From Chitinophagaceae bacterium UBA4407 (GTDB taxonomy: Bacteria > Bacteroidota > Bacteroidia > Chitinophagales > Chitinophagaceae): DNA of 64,000 nucleotides. Both the position numbers and the translations under genes were made by a program. Below the pieces are notes generated by a model, which did not search any database, was not told where the DNA came from, and saw only the letters and a program-made list of their open reading frames with translations. Where the stretch lies: positions 76,210-140,209 of the forward strand of contig DGQT01000105.1 in the NCBI GenBank assembly GCA_002390845.1, read 5' to 3'. This document shows positions 27,150-35,398 of this stretch, one piece after another. Position 1 is the first letter of the stretch. Every line of letters starts with the position of its first letter.

Positions 27150-28826
27150 ATGCAGCAGATCATTGAATGTGTTCCCAATTTCAGCGAAGGCAACGATATG
27201 CAGGTGATCAAACAGATCACCAACGAAATTGAAACAGTAGAAGGTGTCCGTTTACTCAATGTTGATCCGGGCAAAGCTACCAACCGTACAGTGGTAACTT
27301 TTGTAGGGAGCCCCAAAGCCGTTGTGCAAGCCGCTTTCAAAGCAATTAAGAAGGCAGGCGAACTGATCGACATGAGCAAGCATAAAGGCGAACATCCACG
27401 AATGGGCGCAACAGATGTTTGCCCATTGATACCCATCGCCAATATTTCAATGGAAGAAACGGCGCAGTATGCGCAGCAGTTGGCAGCGCTTGTTGGCAAT
27501 GAATTGCAGCTACCGGTTTATTTATACGAAGCTGCACAGCCAGATAAAACGAGAAGCAATCTCTCTGTAATCCGTGCCGGAGAATATGAAGGCTTCTTTA
27601 AAAAAATAACATTGCCTGAATGGCAACCAGATTTTGGCCCTGCAGTATTTGATGCAAAGCGCGGCGGAACCGTTATTGGGGCTAGAGATTTTTTAGTAGC
27701 ATACAATGTAAACTTAAATACCACTTCAACACGCAGAGCCAATGCAATCGCTTTTGATGTGCGTGAAGCCGGCCGCACAAAAAAAGAAGGCAATAAAACG
27801 GTAACGGATGAAAACGGAAACCCGGTAACCATTCCCGGAAGTTTAAAAAGTGTAAAAGCCATTGGCTGGTACATTGAAGAATATGGTATTGCGCAGATCT
27901 CGATGAACCTTACCAATATCAATGTAACACCGGTACACATTGCGTTTGATGAAGTTTGTAAAAAGGCAAACGAACGTGGCATACGTGTTACCGGTAGTGA
28001 GTTGGTTGGCCTTATTCCACTGAAGGCAATGACGGATGCAGGCAAATACTTTCTTATAAAACAACAACGCTCCACCGGTGTAAGTGAAAAAGAACTGATA
28101 AAGATCGCGGTGAAATCTATGGGGCTGAATGAGCTTACGCCTTTTATTCCTGAAGAAAGAATCATCGAATATATGCTTCAAGATAAAGCTGACAGCAAAC
28201 TGGTAAGTATGACACTTACTGACTTTGCCGATGAAACAGCAAGTGAAAGTCCTGCACCTGGCGGCGGTTCCATTGCTGCTTATATTGGTGCATTGGGCGC
28301 TTCGCTGGCAACAATGGTTGCCAATCTTTCTTCGCATAAAAAAGGCTGGGACGATCGCTGGCAGGAGTTCAGCGACTGGGCAGAAAAAGGTGAAGCTTAC
28401 AAAAGTGAACTGGTAAAACTGGTTGATGCAGATACCAAAGCTTTTAATGGTATCATGGCTGCATTTGGTTTACCGAAATCAACTGCCGAAGAAAAAATTG
28501 CACGTACAAAAGGCATACAGGACGCTACAAAATTTGCAATTGAAATTCCTTTTAAAGTAATGCAGGCTGCTTATGCAAGTATGGAAGTAATAAAAGCTAT
28601 GGCAGAAGTTGGAAATCCTAACTCTGTCTCCGATGCAGGCGTAGCAGCACTTTGTGCAAGAAGCGCCGTAATGGGTGCGTTTATGAATGTTCGCATTAAT
28701 GCAGCTGGTTATGATGATAAAGATTATGTAAAAGATATTGTTGCACAAGGAAAAGCTATAGAAGATAAAACAATTGAAATCGAGACAGCCATATTGAAAG
28801 TGGTGAATGAGAAGATTGGAGTGTAA
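27150..28826 (+). CDS. ftcD: bifunctional glutamate formimidoyltransferase/formimidoyl-THF cyclodeaminase
   Basis: A 558-residue fusion. Residues 1 to about 330 are the formiminotransferase (IIECVPNFSEGNDMQVI at the start; HKGEHPRMGATDVCPLIP is the folate/FIGLU pocket). Residues about 350-558 are the cyclodeaminase (SPAPGGGSIAAYIGALGASL; NPNSVSDAGVAALCARSAV). It moves the formimino group of formimidoyl-glutamate to tetrahydrofolate and then makes 5,10-methenyl-THF and ammonia. hutG follows 156 bp downstream; hutI is about 15 kb upstream. Confidence 0.95.
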   Translation: MQQIIECVPNFSEGNDMQVIKQITNEIETVEGVRLLNVDPGKATNRTVVTFVGSPKAVVQAAFKAIKKAGELIDMSKHKGEHPRMGATDVCPLIPIANISMEETAQYAQQLAALVGNELQLPVYLYEAAQPDKTRSNLSVIRAGEYEGFFKKITLPEWQPDFGPAVFDAKRGGTVIGARDFLVAYNVNLNTTSTRRANAIAFDVREAGRTKKEGNKTVTDENGNPVTIPGSLKSVKAIGWYIEEYGIAQISMNLTNINVTPVHIAFDEVCKKANERGIRVTGSELVGLIPLKAMTDAGKYFLIKQQRSTGVSEKELIKIAVKSMGLNELTPFIPEERIIEYMLQDKADSKLVSMTLTDFADETASESPAPGGGSIAAYIGALGASLATMVANLSSHKKGWDDRWQEFSDWAEKGEAYKSELVKLVDADTKAFNGIMAAFGLPKSTAEEKIARTKGIQDATKFAIEIPFKVMQAAYASMEVIKAMAEVGNPNSVSDAGVAALCARSAVMGAFMNVRINAAGYDDKDYVKDIVAQGKAIEDKTIEIETAILKVVNEKIGV

Positions 28827-28881
28827 TTGTTTTATTAAGCTACCAGGCGGTAAAGCTGCAATCATATGCTGAAGATGAAAG

Positions 28882-28930
28882 GATTGCGACGCAACGATGC
28901 TGCCATGAAAAACTAAAGCCGGTATCAAAA
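28882..28930 (-). repeat. GCGTCGC element copy 14
   Basis: Minus strand: TTTTGATACCGGC, middle TTTTTCATGGCAGCATCG, core TTGCGTCGCAATCC. Between ftcD and hutG. Confidence 0.75.
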
Positions 28931-28982
28931 TAATTAAGGATATTGTACAGAAATCATCTAACGAAACATAAAATACTATGCC

Positions 28983-30032
28983 ATGCAGCATCTGAAAATT
29001 TATAACAAACAAGACATACTTTCTTTAACACGCCTGCGACGGTTTGAAACGAAGATTGGCGAAAGATTACAGGTAATCGGCGATGCAAAAAATATAGAAC
29101 AATCTATTGCGCAGTCAAACGCAAAGTTTGTGCTGGCGGGCGTTCCGGAAGATATGGGCGTTAAGGCAGACCTGGGTTTGGGCGGTGCCGATACTGCTTG
29201 GGTGCCTTTTCTGGAGGCATTTTTTAAAATTCAAAGCAACGATTTTTTTGAAGGCAGCGAAGTGATGCTTGTTGGCCATTTCGATTTTTCGCAGATGTCC
29301 AACCTGATCGAAAACAACGCTCAAAGCAAGGAAGAAAAAATAGAAGCTTACCGCCATGCCATCAATACGGTTGATGATGAAGTGGAGAAACTTGTAAAGA
29401 TCATTACTGAACATAAAAAGATCCCGATCATTATTGGTGGTGGCCATAACAATTCTTATCCGTGCATTAAAGGCGCGGCCAAAGGTTTGTATAAGGCTGG
29501 TGTTATTCCTATTGCGCAGATCAATGCCATTAACCTGGATGCACATGCAGATTTTCGTCCGCTCGAAGGCAGGCACAGCGGCAATGGTTTTCGCTATGCC
29601 GATGAGGATGGATACCTGGAAAAATATTGTGTAATTGGTTTGCATGAAAACCATATTCCGCAAAATGTTTGGATGGATATTGTAAACGACCCGTTCATAG
29701 ATGTAATTACTTTTGAAGATATTTTCCTGCACGAAAAAAGAAGTTTTATACAGGCCGTTGCCCACGCTACGGGCTTTACCGATGATACGTATTGCGGCAT
29801 TGAATTAGACCTCGATTGCATTTCAAATACACTCAGCAGCGCTTATACACCGGTAGGCATTTCGCCGCTGCATGCGAGGCAGTTCATCAACTTTGCGGCA
29901 AGCGACACAAAGGCTGCATACCTGCACATTTGTGAAGGCGCCACCAAGCTTGCCAATGGCCGTACCGATGACAGTACCGGCAAACTCATTGCTTATTTAG
30001 TAAGCGATTTCATAAAAATGGAAAACGCTTAA
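28983..30032 (+). CDS. hutG: formimidoylglutamase/arginase-family protein
   Basis: A 349-residue ureohydrolase-fold protein. The binuclear Mn motifs are visible: GGGHNNSYPCI, NLDAHADFRPLEGRHSGNGF and GIELDLDCIS. The RHSGNGF part and the position after ftcD point to hydrolysis of N-formimidoyl-glutamate to glutamate and formamide rather than arginine. ftcD uses the same substrate, so the organism would have two parallel ways to finish histidine breakdown. Agmatinase-like activity cannot be excluded from sequence alone. Confidence 0.85.
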   Translation: MQHLKIYNKQDILSLTRLRRFETKIGERLQVIGDAKNIEQSIAQSNAKFVLAGVPEDMGVKADLGLGGADTAWVPFLEAFFKIQSNDFFEGSEVMLVGHFDFSQMSNLIENNAQSKEEKIEAYRHAINTVDDEVEKLVKIITEHKKIPIIIGGGHNNSYPCIKGAAKGLYKAGVIPIAQINAINLDAHADFRPLEGRHSGNGFRYADEDGYLEKYCVIGLHENHIPQNVWMDIVNDPFIDVITFEDIFLHEKRSFIQAVAHATGFTDDTYCGIELDLDCISNTLSSAYTPVGISPLHARQFINFAASDTKAAYLHICEGATKLANGRTDDSTGKLIAYLVSDFIKMENA

Positions 30033-30065
30033 AAGCCTTATTCTATAATTCAGATATTTTGTTTG

Positions 30066-30120
30066 CAGGCATCATTAGTGCTATGAGGCTTCTGTTGTGT
30101 CACTCACTTGTACGTTCTGT
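30066..30120 (+). repeat. GCGTCGC element copy 15a (GTGTCACTC core)
   Basis: Middle AGTGCTATGAGGCTTCTG, then TTGTGTCACTCACTTGTACG. Faces copy 15b. Confidence 0.75.
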
Positions 30121-30204
30121 TTTTAATTCAGCAAAAACGCTGAATGCTTATAGCATAAAACGGTGGAAGTTTTTAGTGCTCAGCCTGCCGCATTATGCAT
30201 TATA

Positions 30205-30264
30205 GTACAACAGTGCGACGCAACAAAAGCTTCATAGAAATACAAATGTTTGGCTCAAAAAATT
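30205..30264 (-). repeat. GCGTCGC element copy 15b
   Basis: Minus strand: TTTTTTGAGCCAAAC, middle TTTCTATGAAGCTTTTG, core TTGCGTCGCACTGTTGTAC. Inverted pair with 15a, about 200 bp across, in front of icmF. Confidence 0.85.
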
Positions 30265-30295
30265 TTCCTTTAAAAAACAACTTCCAATATTAAAC

Positions 30296-30307
30296 TAACA
30301 CGTGTTA
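30296..30307. promoter_or_regulatory. candidate operator upstream of icmF
   Basis: TAACACGTGTTA is a perfect 12-bp palindrome 48 bp before the icmF ATG and about 19 bp upstream of a -7 box. Its position would let a bound repressor block transcription. TetR-type regulators of acyl-CoA genes use palindromes of this kind. Confidence 0.5.
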
Positions 30308-30325
30308 ACTGCAATTTTAAAAGCC

Positions 30326-30333
30326 TAAATTTG
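30326..30333 (+). promoter_or_regulatory. Bacteroidota -7 promoter box of icmF
   Basis: TAAATTTG matches the TAnnTTTG consensus of the Bacteroidota housekeeping sigma factor, 22 bp before the icmF ATG. A matching -33 TTTG is not clear; the operator palindrome occupies that area. Confidence 0.5.
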
Positions 30334-30354
30334 CGCTGGAAATATAATAGTACC

Positions 30355-33300
30355 ATGCCATATACTCCCGAAAATAAAGTTAGGATTGTTACTGCCGCCA
30401 GCCTTTTTGACGGGCATGATGCTGCCATCAATATCATGCGACGCATTATGCAAAGCAAGGGTGCGGAGATCATTCACCTGGGCCATAACCGCAGTGTTCG
30501 CGAAATTGTGGAAGCAGCTATTGAAGAGGATGTACAGGGCATTGCTATTACCAGTTACCAAGGTGGCCATGTGGAATTTTTTAAATACATGAAATACCTG
30601 TTGGATGAGAATGGCTGCAGCCATATTAAGATTTTTGGTGGTGGTGGTGGTACGATTTTACCCTCTGAAATTTTAGAGCTTCATAAGTATGGCATCACTA
30701 AAATTTACTCACCCGATGATGGCCGCACACTGGGTCTTGAAGGGATGATTGAAGAAGTTGTTCGTCTTTGTGATTATTCATTGAACGGCAGTGGTGAATA
30801 TAAAAAACCAATGACGCTTGGTGAAGTAAAAGATGTGCGCAAAGTAGCCAGGTTAATTACCAATGCTGAAAATAATCATTTAGCCAATGCACCAATCCCC
30901 AATTCCCAATTCCTGATCCCCGTCCTTGGTATTACAGGCACAGGTGGTGCAGGGAAAAGCAGTGTTACTGATGAAATTGTAAGGCGTTACTTGACAAGCT
31001 TTGAAGATAAAACCATTGCTGTAATCAGCGTTGACCCATCCAAGAAAAAAACAGGCGGCGCTTTGCTGGGTGACAGGATTCGAATGAATGCTATTTCGCA
31101 CCCACGTGCTTATATGCGTTCACTCGCAACAAGGGATGATAATACTGCCTTGAGTTCGCATGTACAGGAAGCCATTGATATTTGTAAAGATGCAGGCTAC
31201 GATTTTGTTATTTTGGAGAGTGCAGGTGTGGGGCAAAGCGATGCTTCAATACTTGACCACTGCGATGTTAGCCTTTATATTATGACACCCGAATATGGTG
31301 CAGCATCGCAGTTGGAAAAGATCAACATGCTTGATTATGCGGATGTGGTTTGCATCAATAAATTTGATAAAGCCGGTGCGCTGGATGCATTGCACGATGT
31401 ACGCAAACAATACAAACGCAACCACAATTTATGGACTGCTAAAGATGAAGAGCTACCTGTTGTAGGCAGCATTGCTGCGCAGTTTAATGATCCCGGTATC
31501 AATGAATTGTTTAGTAAGATAATGCAGCGTGTTGAAACAAAAACCAATACCCGGTTTGGAGAAATTACCATAACTGCCATTCAAAAAGCATCTGATGCTG
31601 CAGGCATAACAAAAGCGCTTATTATACCACCAAAACGTGTACGCTATCTTTCTGAGATTGCAGAGAACAACCGTGAATACGATCAGTTGGTGAGAGACCA
31701 GTCAGCAATTGCCACAAAGTTATACCAGTTAAATGGTGCACTGGAAACCTTGCAAAAAACAGGAATCAGTGAAGAAGCCATTGAAACAATCAACAAGCAG
31801 ATAAAATATTACCAGGACCGGCAAACACCGGTAAGTAAAAAACTGATCCGGAACTGGCAGGATAAAATAAAAGCTTACCAGGCTGATTATTATGAATACA
31901 AGGTTCGTGATAAAGTGATCCGTCAACCCATGTTTAGTAAGAGCCTTTCGGGTACACGTGTGCCAAAAGTAATTATGCCCAGTTTTAACGACTGGGGTGA
32001 TATTCTTCGCTGGCAGGCACAGGAAAATGCACCGGGACTTTTTCCTTTTACTTCAGGCGTGTTTCCTTTAAAGAGGGAAGGGGAAGACCCCACAAGAATG
32101 TTTGCCGGTGAAGGTGGACCGGAACGAACCAACAAACGTTTTCATTATGTTTCACTCGGCCAGCCTGCAAAGCGCCTGAGCACTGCATTTGACTCGGTTA
32201 CACTTTATGGTGAAGACCCTGCAAAGCGCCCTGATATTTATGGTAAAGTAGGTAACAGTGGTGTAAGTATTGCCACGGTTGATGATGCTAAAAAACTTTA
32301 CAGCGGCTTTGATCTTTGCGATCCAAAAACTTCGGTGAGTATGACCATCAATGGTCCTGCACCCATTATACTTGCCTTTTTTATGAATGCTGCTATAGAC
32401 CAGCAGTGCGAGAAATGGATAGAGGCCAATGGTCAATGGCCGATGGTGAATGAAGCATTGGCAAAAAAATTCCAAAAGCAAATCAGGCCCTCATATTACA
32501 ACCCATCTTCTCCCGAAAGATTGCCCGAAGGTAACAATGGTTTGGGCTTGCAATTACTTGGCCTTAGCGGCGATGAAGTGTTGCCAAAAGATATTTATGA
32601 ATCAGTTAAAGCCAATGCTCTATCTCAGGTAAGGGGAACCGTGCAGGCAGACATTTTAAAAGAAGACCAGGCACAAAACACTTGCATCTTCAGTACAGAG
32701 TTTGCATTGAAATTAATGGGCGATGTGCAGCAATATTTTATCGATAAAAAAGTACGCAATTTTTACAGTGTTTCTATCAGTGGTTATCATATTGCCGAAG
32801 CCGGTGCCAATCCTATTACGCAACTGGCATTCACATTAAGTAATGGTTTTACTTACGTGGAATATTACCTGAGCCGTGGCATGAACATAGATGATTTTGC
32901 ACCCAACCTCAGCTTCTTTTTCAGCAATGGCATGGATCCTGAATACAGTGTTATTGGCCGTGTTGCAAGGCGTATTTGGGCAAAGGCCATGAAGTATAAA
33001 TACAAAGCAAACAAACGCAGCCAGCAGTTAAAATATCACATACAAACAAGCGGCAGAAGTTTGCATGCGCAGGAAATTGATTTCAATGATATACGAACCA
33101 CATTGCAGGCGCTGTATGCTATTTATGATAACTGTAATTCACTTCACACAAACGCTTATGATGAAGCTATTACTACACCCACTGAAGAAAGTGTAAGGCG
33201 TGCAATGGCCATTCAACTCATCATTAACCGCGAACTTGGAAGCGCTACTACAGAGAATTTTATACAGGGCAGTTTTATTATTGAAGAACTCACCAATATT

Positions 33301-33732
33301 GTTGAAGAGGCCGTGCTGACTGAGTTTGACCGCATTACAGACCGTGGCGGTGTGCTTGGTGCAATGGAACGAATGTACCAGCGTAACAAAATTCAGGAAG
33401 AAAGTTTGTACTACGAAACATTGAAACATACCGGTGAATTACCCATCGTTGGTGTAAATACTTTTCTGAATAAAAAAGGCAGCCCCACTATTATTCCCAC
33501 AGAAGTTATACGCAGTACAACCGAAGAAAAAGAACAGCAGATCGCCAATTTGGAAGCCTTTCATAAAAGGAATATTGACAAATCGAAAGCAGCTTTAAAG
33601 AGTTTACAAAATGCGGCGATCAAAAATGAAAACATCTTCATAGAATTGATGGAAACGGTAAAATATTGCAGCCTCGGCCAGATCACCAATGCGCTTTATG
33701 AAGTAGGTGGACAGTACCGCAGAAATATGTAA
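30355..33732 (+). CDS. icmF: fused isobutyryl-CoA mutase with G-protein chaperone
   Basis: A 1125-residue fusion. Residues 1 to about 140 are a cobalamin-binding domain (FDGHDAAINIMRRIM, with the His that coordinates cobalt at residue 21). A MeaB-like GTPase follows, with P-loop GTGGAGKSSVTDE near residue 195. The C-terminal about 600 residues are the acyl-CoA mutase barrel (PIILAFFMNAAIDQQCEKWI; SISGYHIAEAGANPITQLAF). IcmF interconverts isobutyryl-CoA and butyryl-CoA, some members also pivalyl-CoA, and the built-in GTPase guards the B12 cofactor. The fusion order B12-GTPase-mutase distinguishes it from MutB. I chose ATG 30355; a TTG eight codons earlier is less likely because it overlaps the -7 box. 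Confidence 0.93.
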   Translation: MPYTPENKVRIVTAASLFDGHDAAINIMRRIMQSKGAEIIHLGHNRSVREIVEAAIEEDVQGIAITSYQGGHVEFFKYMKYLLDENGCSHIKIFGGGGGTILPSEILELHKYGITKIYSPDDGRTLGLEGMIEEVVRLCDYSLNGSGEYKKPMTLGEVKDVRKVARLITNAENNHLANAPIPNSQFLIPVLGITGTGGAGKSSVTDEIVRRYLTSFEDKTIAVISVDPSKKKTGGALLGDRIRMNAISHPRAYMRSLATRDDNTALSSHVQEAIDICKDAGYDFVILESAGVGQSDASILDHCDVSLYIMTPEYGAASQLEKINMLDYADVVCINKFDKAGALDALHDVRKQYKRNHNLWTAKDEELPVVGSIAAQFNDPGINELFSKIMQRVETKTNTRFGEITITAIQKASDAAGITKALIIPPKRVRYLSEIAENNREYDQLVRDQSAIATKLYQLNGALETLQKTGISEEAIETINKQIKYYQDRQTPVSKKLIRNWQDKIKAYQADYYEYKVRDKVIRQPMFSKSLSGTRVPKVIMPSFNDWGDILRWQAQENAPGLFPFTSGVFPLKREGEDPTRMFAGEGGPERTNKRFHYVSLGQPAKRLSTAFDSVTLYGEDPAKRPDIYGKVGNSGVSIATVDDAKKLYSGFDLCDPKTSVSMTINGPAPIILAFFMNAAIDQQCEKWIEANGQWPMVNEALAKKFQKQIRPSYYNPSSPERLPEGNNGLGLQLLGLSGDEVLPKDIYESVKANALSQVRGTVQADILKEDQAQNTCIFSTEFALKLMGDVQQYFIDKKVRNFYSVSISGYHIAEAGANPITQLAFTLSNGFTYVEYYLSRGMNIDDFAPNLSFFFSNGMDPEYSVIGRVARRIWAKAMKYKYKANKRSQQLKYHIQTSGRSLHAQEIDFNDIRTTLQALYAIYDNCNSLHTNAYDEAITTPTEESVRRAMAIQLIINRELGSATTENFIQGSFIIEELTNIVEEAVLTEFDRITDRGGVLGAMERMYQRNKIQEESLYYETLKHTGELPIVGVNTFLNKKGSPTIIPTEVIRSTTEEKEQQIANLEAFHKRNIDKSKAALKSLQNAAIKNENIFIELMETVKYCSLGQITNALYEVGGQYRRNM

Positions 33733-33751
33733 TTGCTGTTATTGTATGTTT

Positions 33752-33883
33752 ATTTTTTTGAGCCAGGCGGAAGTATTTCTATTAAGCTTTTCTTGCGTCG
33801 CACACTTGTACAGTTGGATATTTTCTCGGGGTTTTACCTAAGCGTAGAACGAAGCGAATCTTGTTGGCGGGGATGCCAACAAG
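33752..33883 (+). repeat. GCGTCGC element copy 16 (long form with hairpin)
   Basis: TTTTTTTGAGCCAGGC, middle AGTATTTCTATTAAGCTTTT, core TTGCGTCGCACACTTGTAC, tail AGTTGGATAT...GTTTTACCTAAGCG, ending in a perfect 9-bp hairpin CTTGTTGGC/GCCAACAAG (33860-33883). Confidence 0.85.
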
Positions 33884-34014
33884 AGCGAAACATTATTACC
33901 TGAAAATTCTTTTGTCTTGTCAATAATACCTGTTACTTGAAAATATTTTGTCTGCCCGCTGCAACTTGTCAGGGTTAAAAGAATTGAAATAAAAATATAG
34001 GTAAGTTTTTTCAT
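33838..34014 (-). pseudogene. truncated lipoprotein gene
   Basis: The frame starts with a clear lipoprotein signal (MKKLTYIFISILLTLTSCSG) and about 20 residues of mature protein, then runs into the tail of element copy 16 and stops. Only 58 codons remain, so the gene appears to have lost its 3' part where the repeat now lies. I do not recognise the parent family. Confidence 0.6.
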
Positions 34015-34027
34015 TTGAAACGGTCTG

Positions 34028-34234
34028 CTAATATTGCCACCAACGGGCAGGTAATGCTGCAGGTGGGATATTTTATAACGTCCAGCCTGGAACTGCTGCC
34101 CAATTGAAATTATAAAGTTGAAGTTAACGACAAACAGCCAAATTGAAACTCGTCTGCCTGAACTAAAGTACAGCAATGCAAACAGCCGAAGTTTCAACGT
34201 CCAGCCCCACTTGCAGCAATACCAATGTTAGCTG
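34028..34234 (-). repeat. attC-like imperfect palindrome, site A
   Basis: Outer arms at about 34028-34066 and 34202-34234 are complementary (CCCACTTGCAGCAATACC against GGTAATGCTGCAGGTGGG), with a 13-bp insertion in the left arm and the right end reading GTTAGCTG. The inner about 130 bp is closely similar to that of site B. Size, asymmetry and end sequence resemble integron attC sites. Confidence 0.6.
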
Positions 34235-34248
34235 TTAGACGTTCTCTG

Positions 34249-35163
34249 TCAATTTGTTTTACCTTTTAGCATTTGTAATAGTTGCTTCGCATAGTCATTG
34301 TCTTTATTTAACTGCAACGCTTTTTTACAACTCTCCAAAGACTTGTCAAATTGTTTAAGTCCATATTGTGAAGCTGCAATACCGTAAGTTATTCTGTCAT
34401 CATTAGGTTTCAATTTGTCTGCCTGTTGATAGTATTGAATTGACTTTTGAAATTGCAGATTGTCATAACAAGTCGCTCCAAGATTAAAGAAAGCACTTAA
34501 ATAATTAGGATTAAGCTTTGTAGCTTGCTCCAACTGCTTAATACCTTCGTCAATTTTATTCTGTCCGATTAAAGTATTCCCAAGTTTGTAAGAAGCTGTA
34601 TCGGTTTTAATGTTTTGCTTTATACATTCTCTAAAAACAATTTCGGCTTTGTCATTAATTTCCAAGTCATAAAGTTTTATTCCTAAATCAAAAAGGTCAT
34701 TACCCTTTTTGCTGGTCATAAACTTTGAGAAATTGTCATTTGAAACTAATGGTTTCGTTGGGTCAGCGTTTCCAACGTCAAAACCATCAAAAGATGAAAC
34801 ACCATAATCTGTTGCTAACTGTCTCAATTTCTGCTCTCGGTCATAAAGTGATTGTCTTGTATGCTTTTCTATTTTTTCAACGTGCAGCATAAACTCTCCA
34901 TTATCCTTTTTGTCAAGTACAACAAACTTGTAAGATTGCTTGGTTAATTCATTTTTTAGCTTTTCCAGTTTTGATTTGTCTTTGTCAAAAAAGAAATAAC
35001 CATAAAGAAGATTTTGTTTTGTGTCCACACCTTGAACCTCAACTTTGTCAAAGATAGAATTGATTAGCTCCATATCATTTGTATTCTCTGTCACCTTTGG
35101 TTGAGATTTACAACTTGTGTAAAGTGTCAGAACTGAAAAAAGTATTAGTATCGTAGATTTCAT
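34249..35163 (-). CDS. lipoprotein with RraB-like and TPR domains
   Basis: A 304-residue protein with lipoprotein signal MKSTILILFSVLTLYTSCKS. Residues about 30-130 match the RraB fold (GYFFFDKDKSKLEKLKNELT, then HVEKIEKHTRQSLYDREQKL and YGVSSFDGFDVG), known as an inhibitor of RNase E. Residues about 150-300 are four TPR units (KLNPNYLSAFFNLGATCYDN). An RraB domain on a lipoprotein is odd, as RNase E inhibition is cytoplasmic, so the domain is probably used for another protein contact. The gene is bracketed by attC-like sites A and B, so it looks like a single-gene cassette. Confidence 0.75.
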   Translation of the reverse strand: MKSTILILFSVLTLYTSCKSQPKVTENTNDMELINSIFDKVEVQGVDTKQNLLYGYFFFDKDKSKLEKLKNELTKQSYKFVVLDKKDNGEFMLHVEKIEKHTRQSLYDREQKLRQLATDYGVSSFDGFDVGNADPTKPLVSNDNFSKFMTSKKGNDLFDLGIKLYDLEINDKAEIVFRECIKQNIKTDTASYKLGNTLIGQNKIDEGIKQLEQATKLNPNYLSAFFNLGATCYDNLQFQKSIQYYQQADKLKPNDDRITYGIAASQYGLKQFDKSLESCKKALQLNKDNDYAKQLLQMLKGKTN

Positions 35164-35199
35164 ATGTTTTATTATAAACGCTGTGTCCCAATACGGTTA

Positions 35200-35398
35200 C
35201 AGCTAACGAACAGGGCTTTGTGCAGGCAGGGCATTGTTGTTTGTCCAGCCCGGAACTGAAGCCCAATAAAGAAATAAAAGTACAAGATAACAACTAAAAG
35301 CCCAACAAAATTCCGTCAAGCCCGAACTAAAGTACAGCGATGCAAACAGCCGAAGTTTAAACGTCAAGCCTTGCTTGCACAAAACCCCATGTTAGCTG
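35200..35398 (-). repeat. attC-like imperfect palindrome, site B
   Basis: The 199-bp element begins CAGCTAAC and ends GTTAGCTG, a perfect 8-bp inverted pair. The arms 35200-35232 and 35368-35398 pair over about 28 bp with a few extrahelical bases near the ends (GTTC against AT), as in attC. The inner sequence carries GAACTAAAGTACAGC and ATGCAAACAGCCGAAGTTT, shared with site A. Confidence 0.65.

Noticed and set aside
27518..28337. long minus-strand frames opposite ftcD
   Set aside because: They mirror a full-length FtcD with all motifs, so they are antisense shadows.
30066..30354. cobalamin riboswitch upstream of icmF
   Set aside because: The leader from the -7 box to the ATG is only about 20 bp, and no B12-box sequence was seen; the region is an element pair and a palindrome.
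34028..35398. insertion sequence ends
   Set aside because: The palindromes flank different unrelated genes with no transposase, and the pairing is within each site rather than between sites, which fits attC-like sites better.
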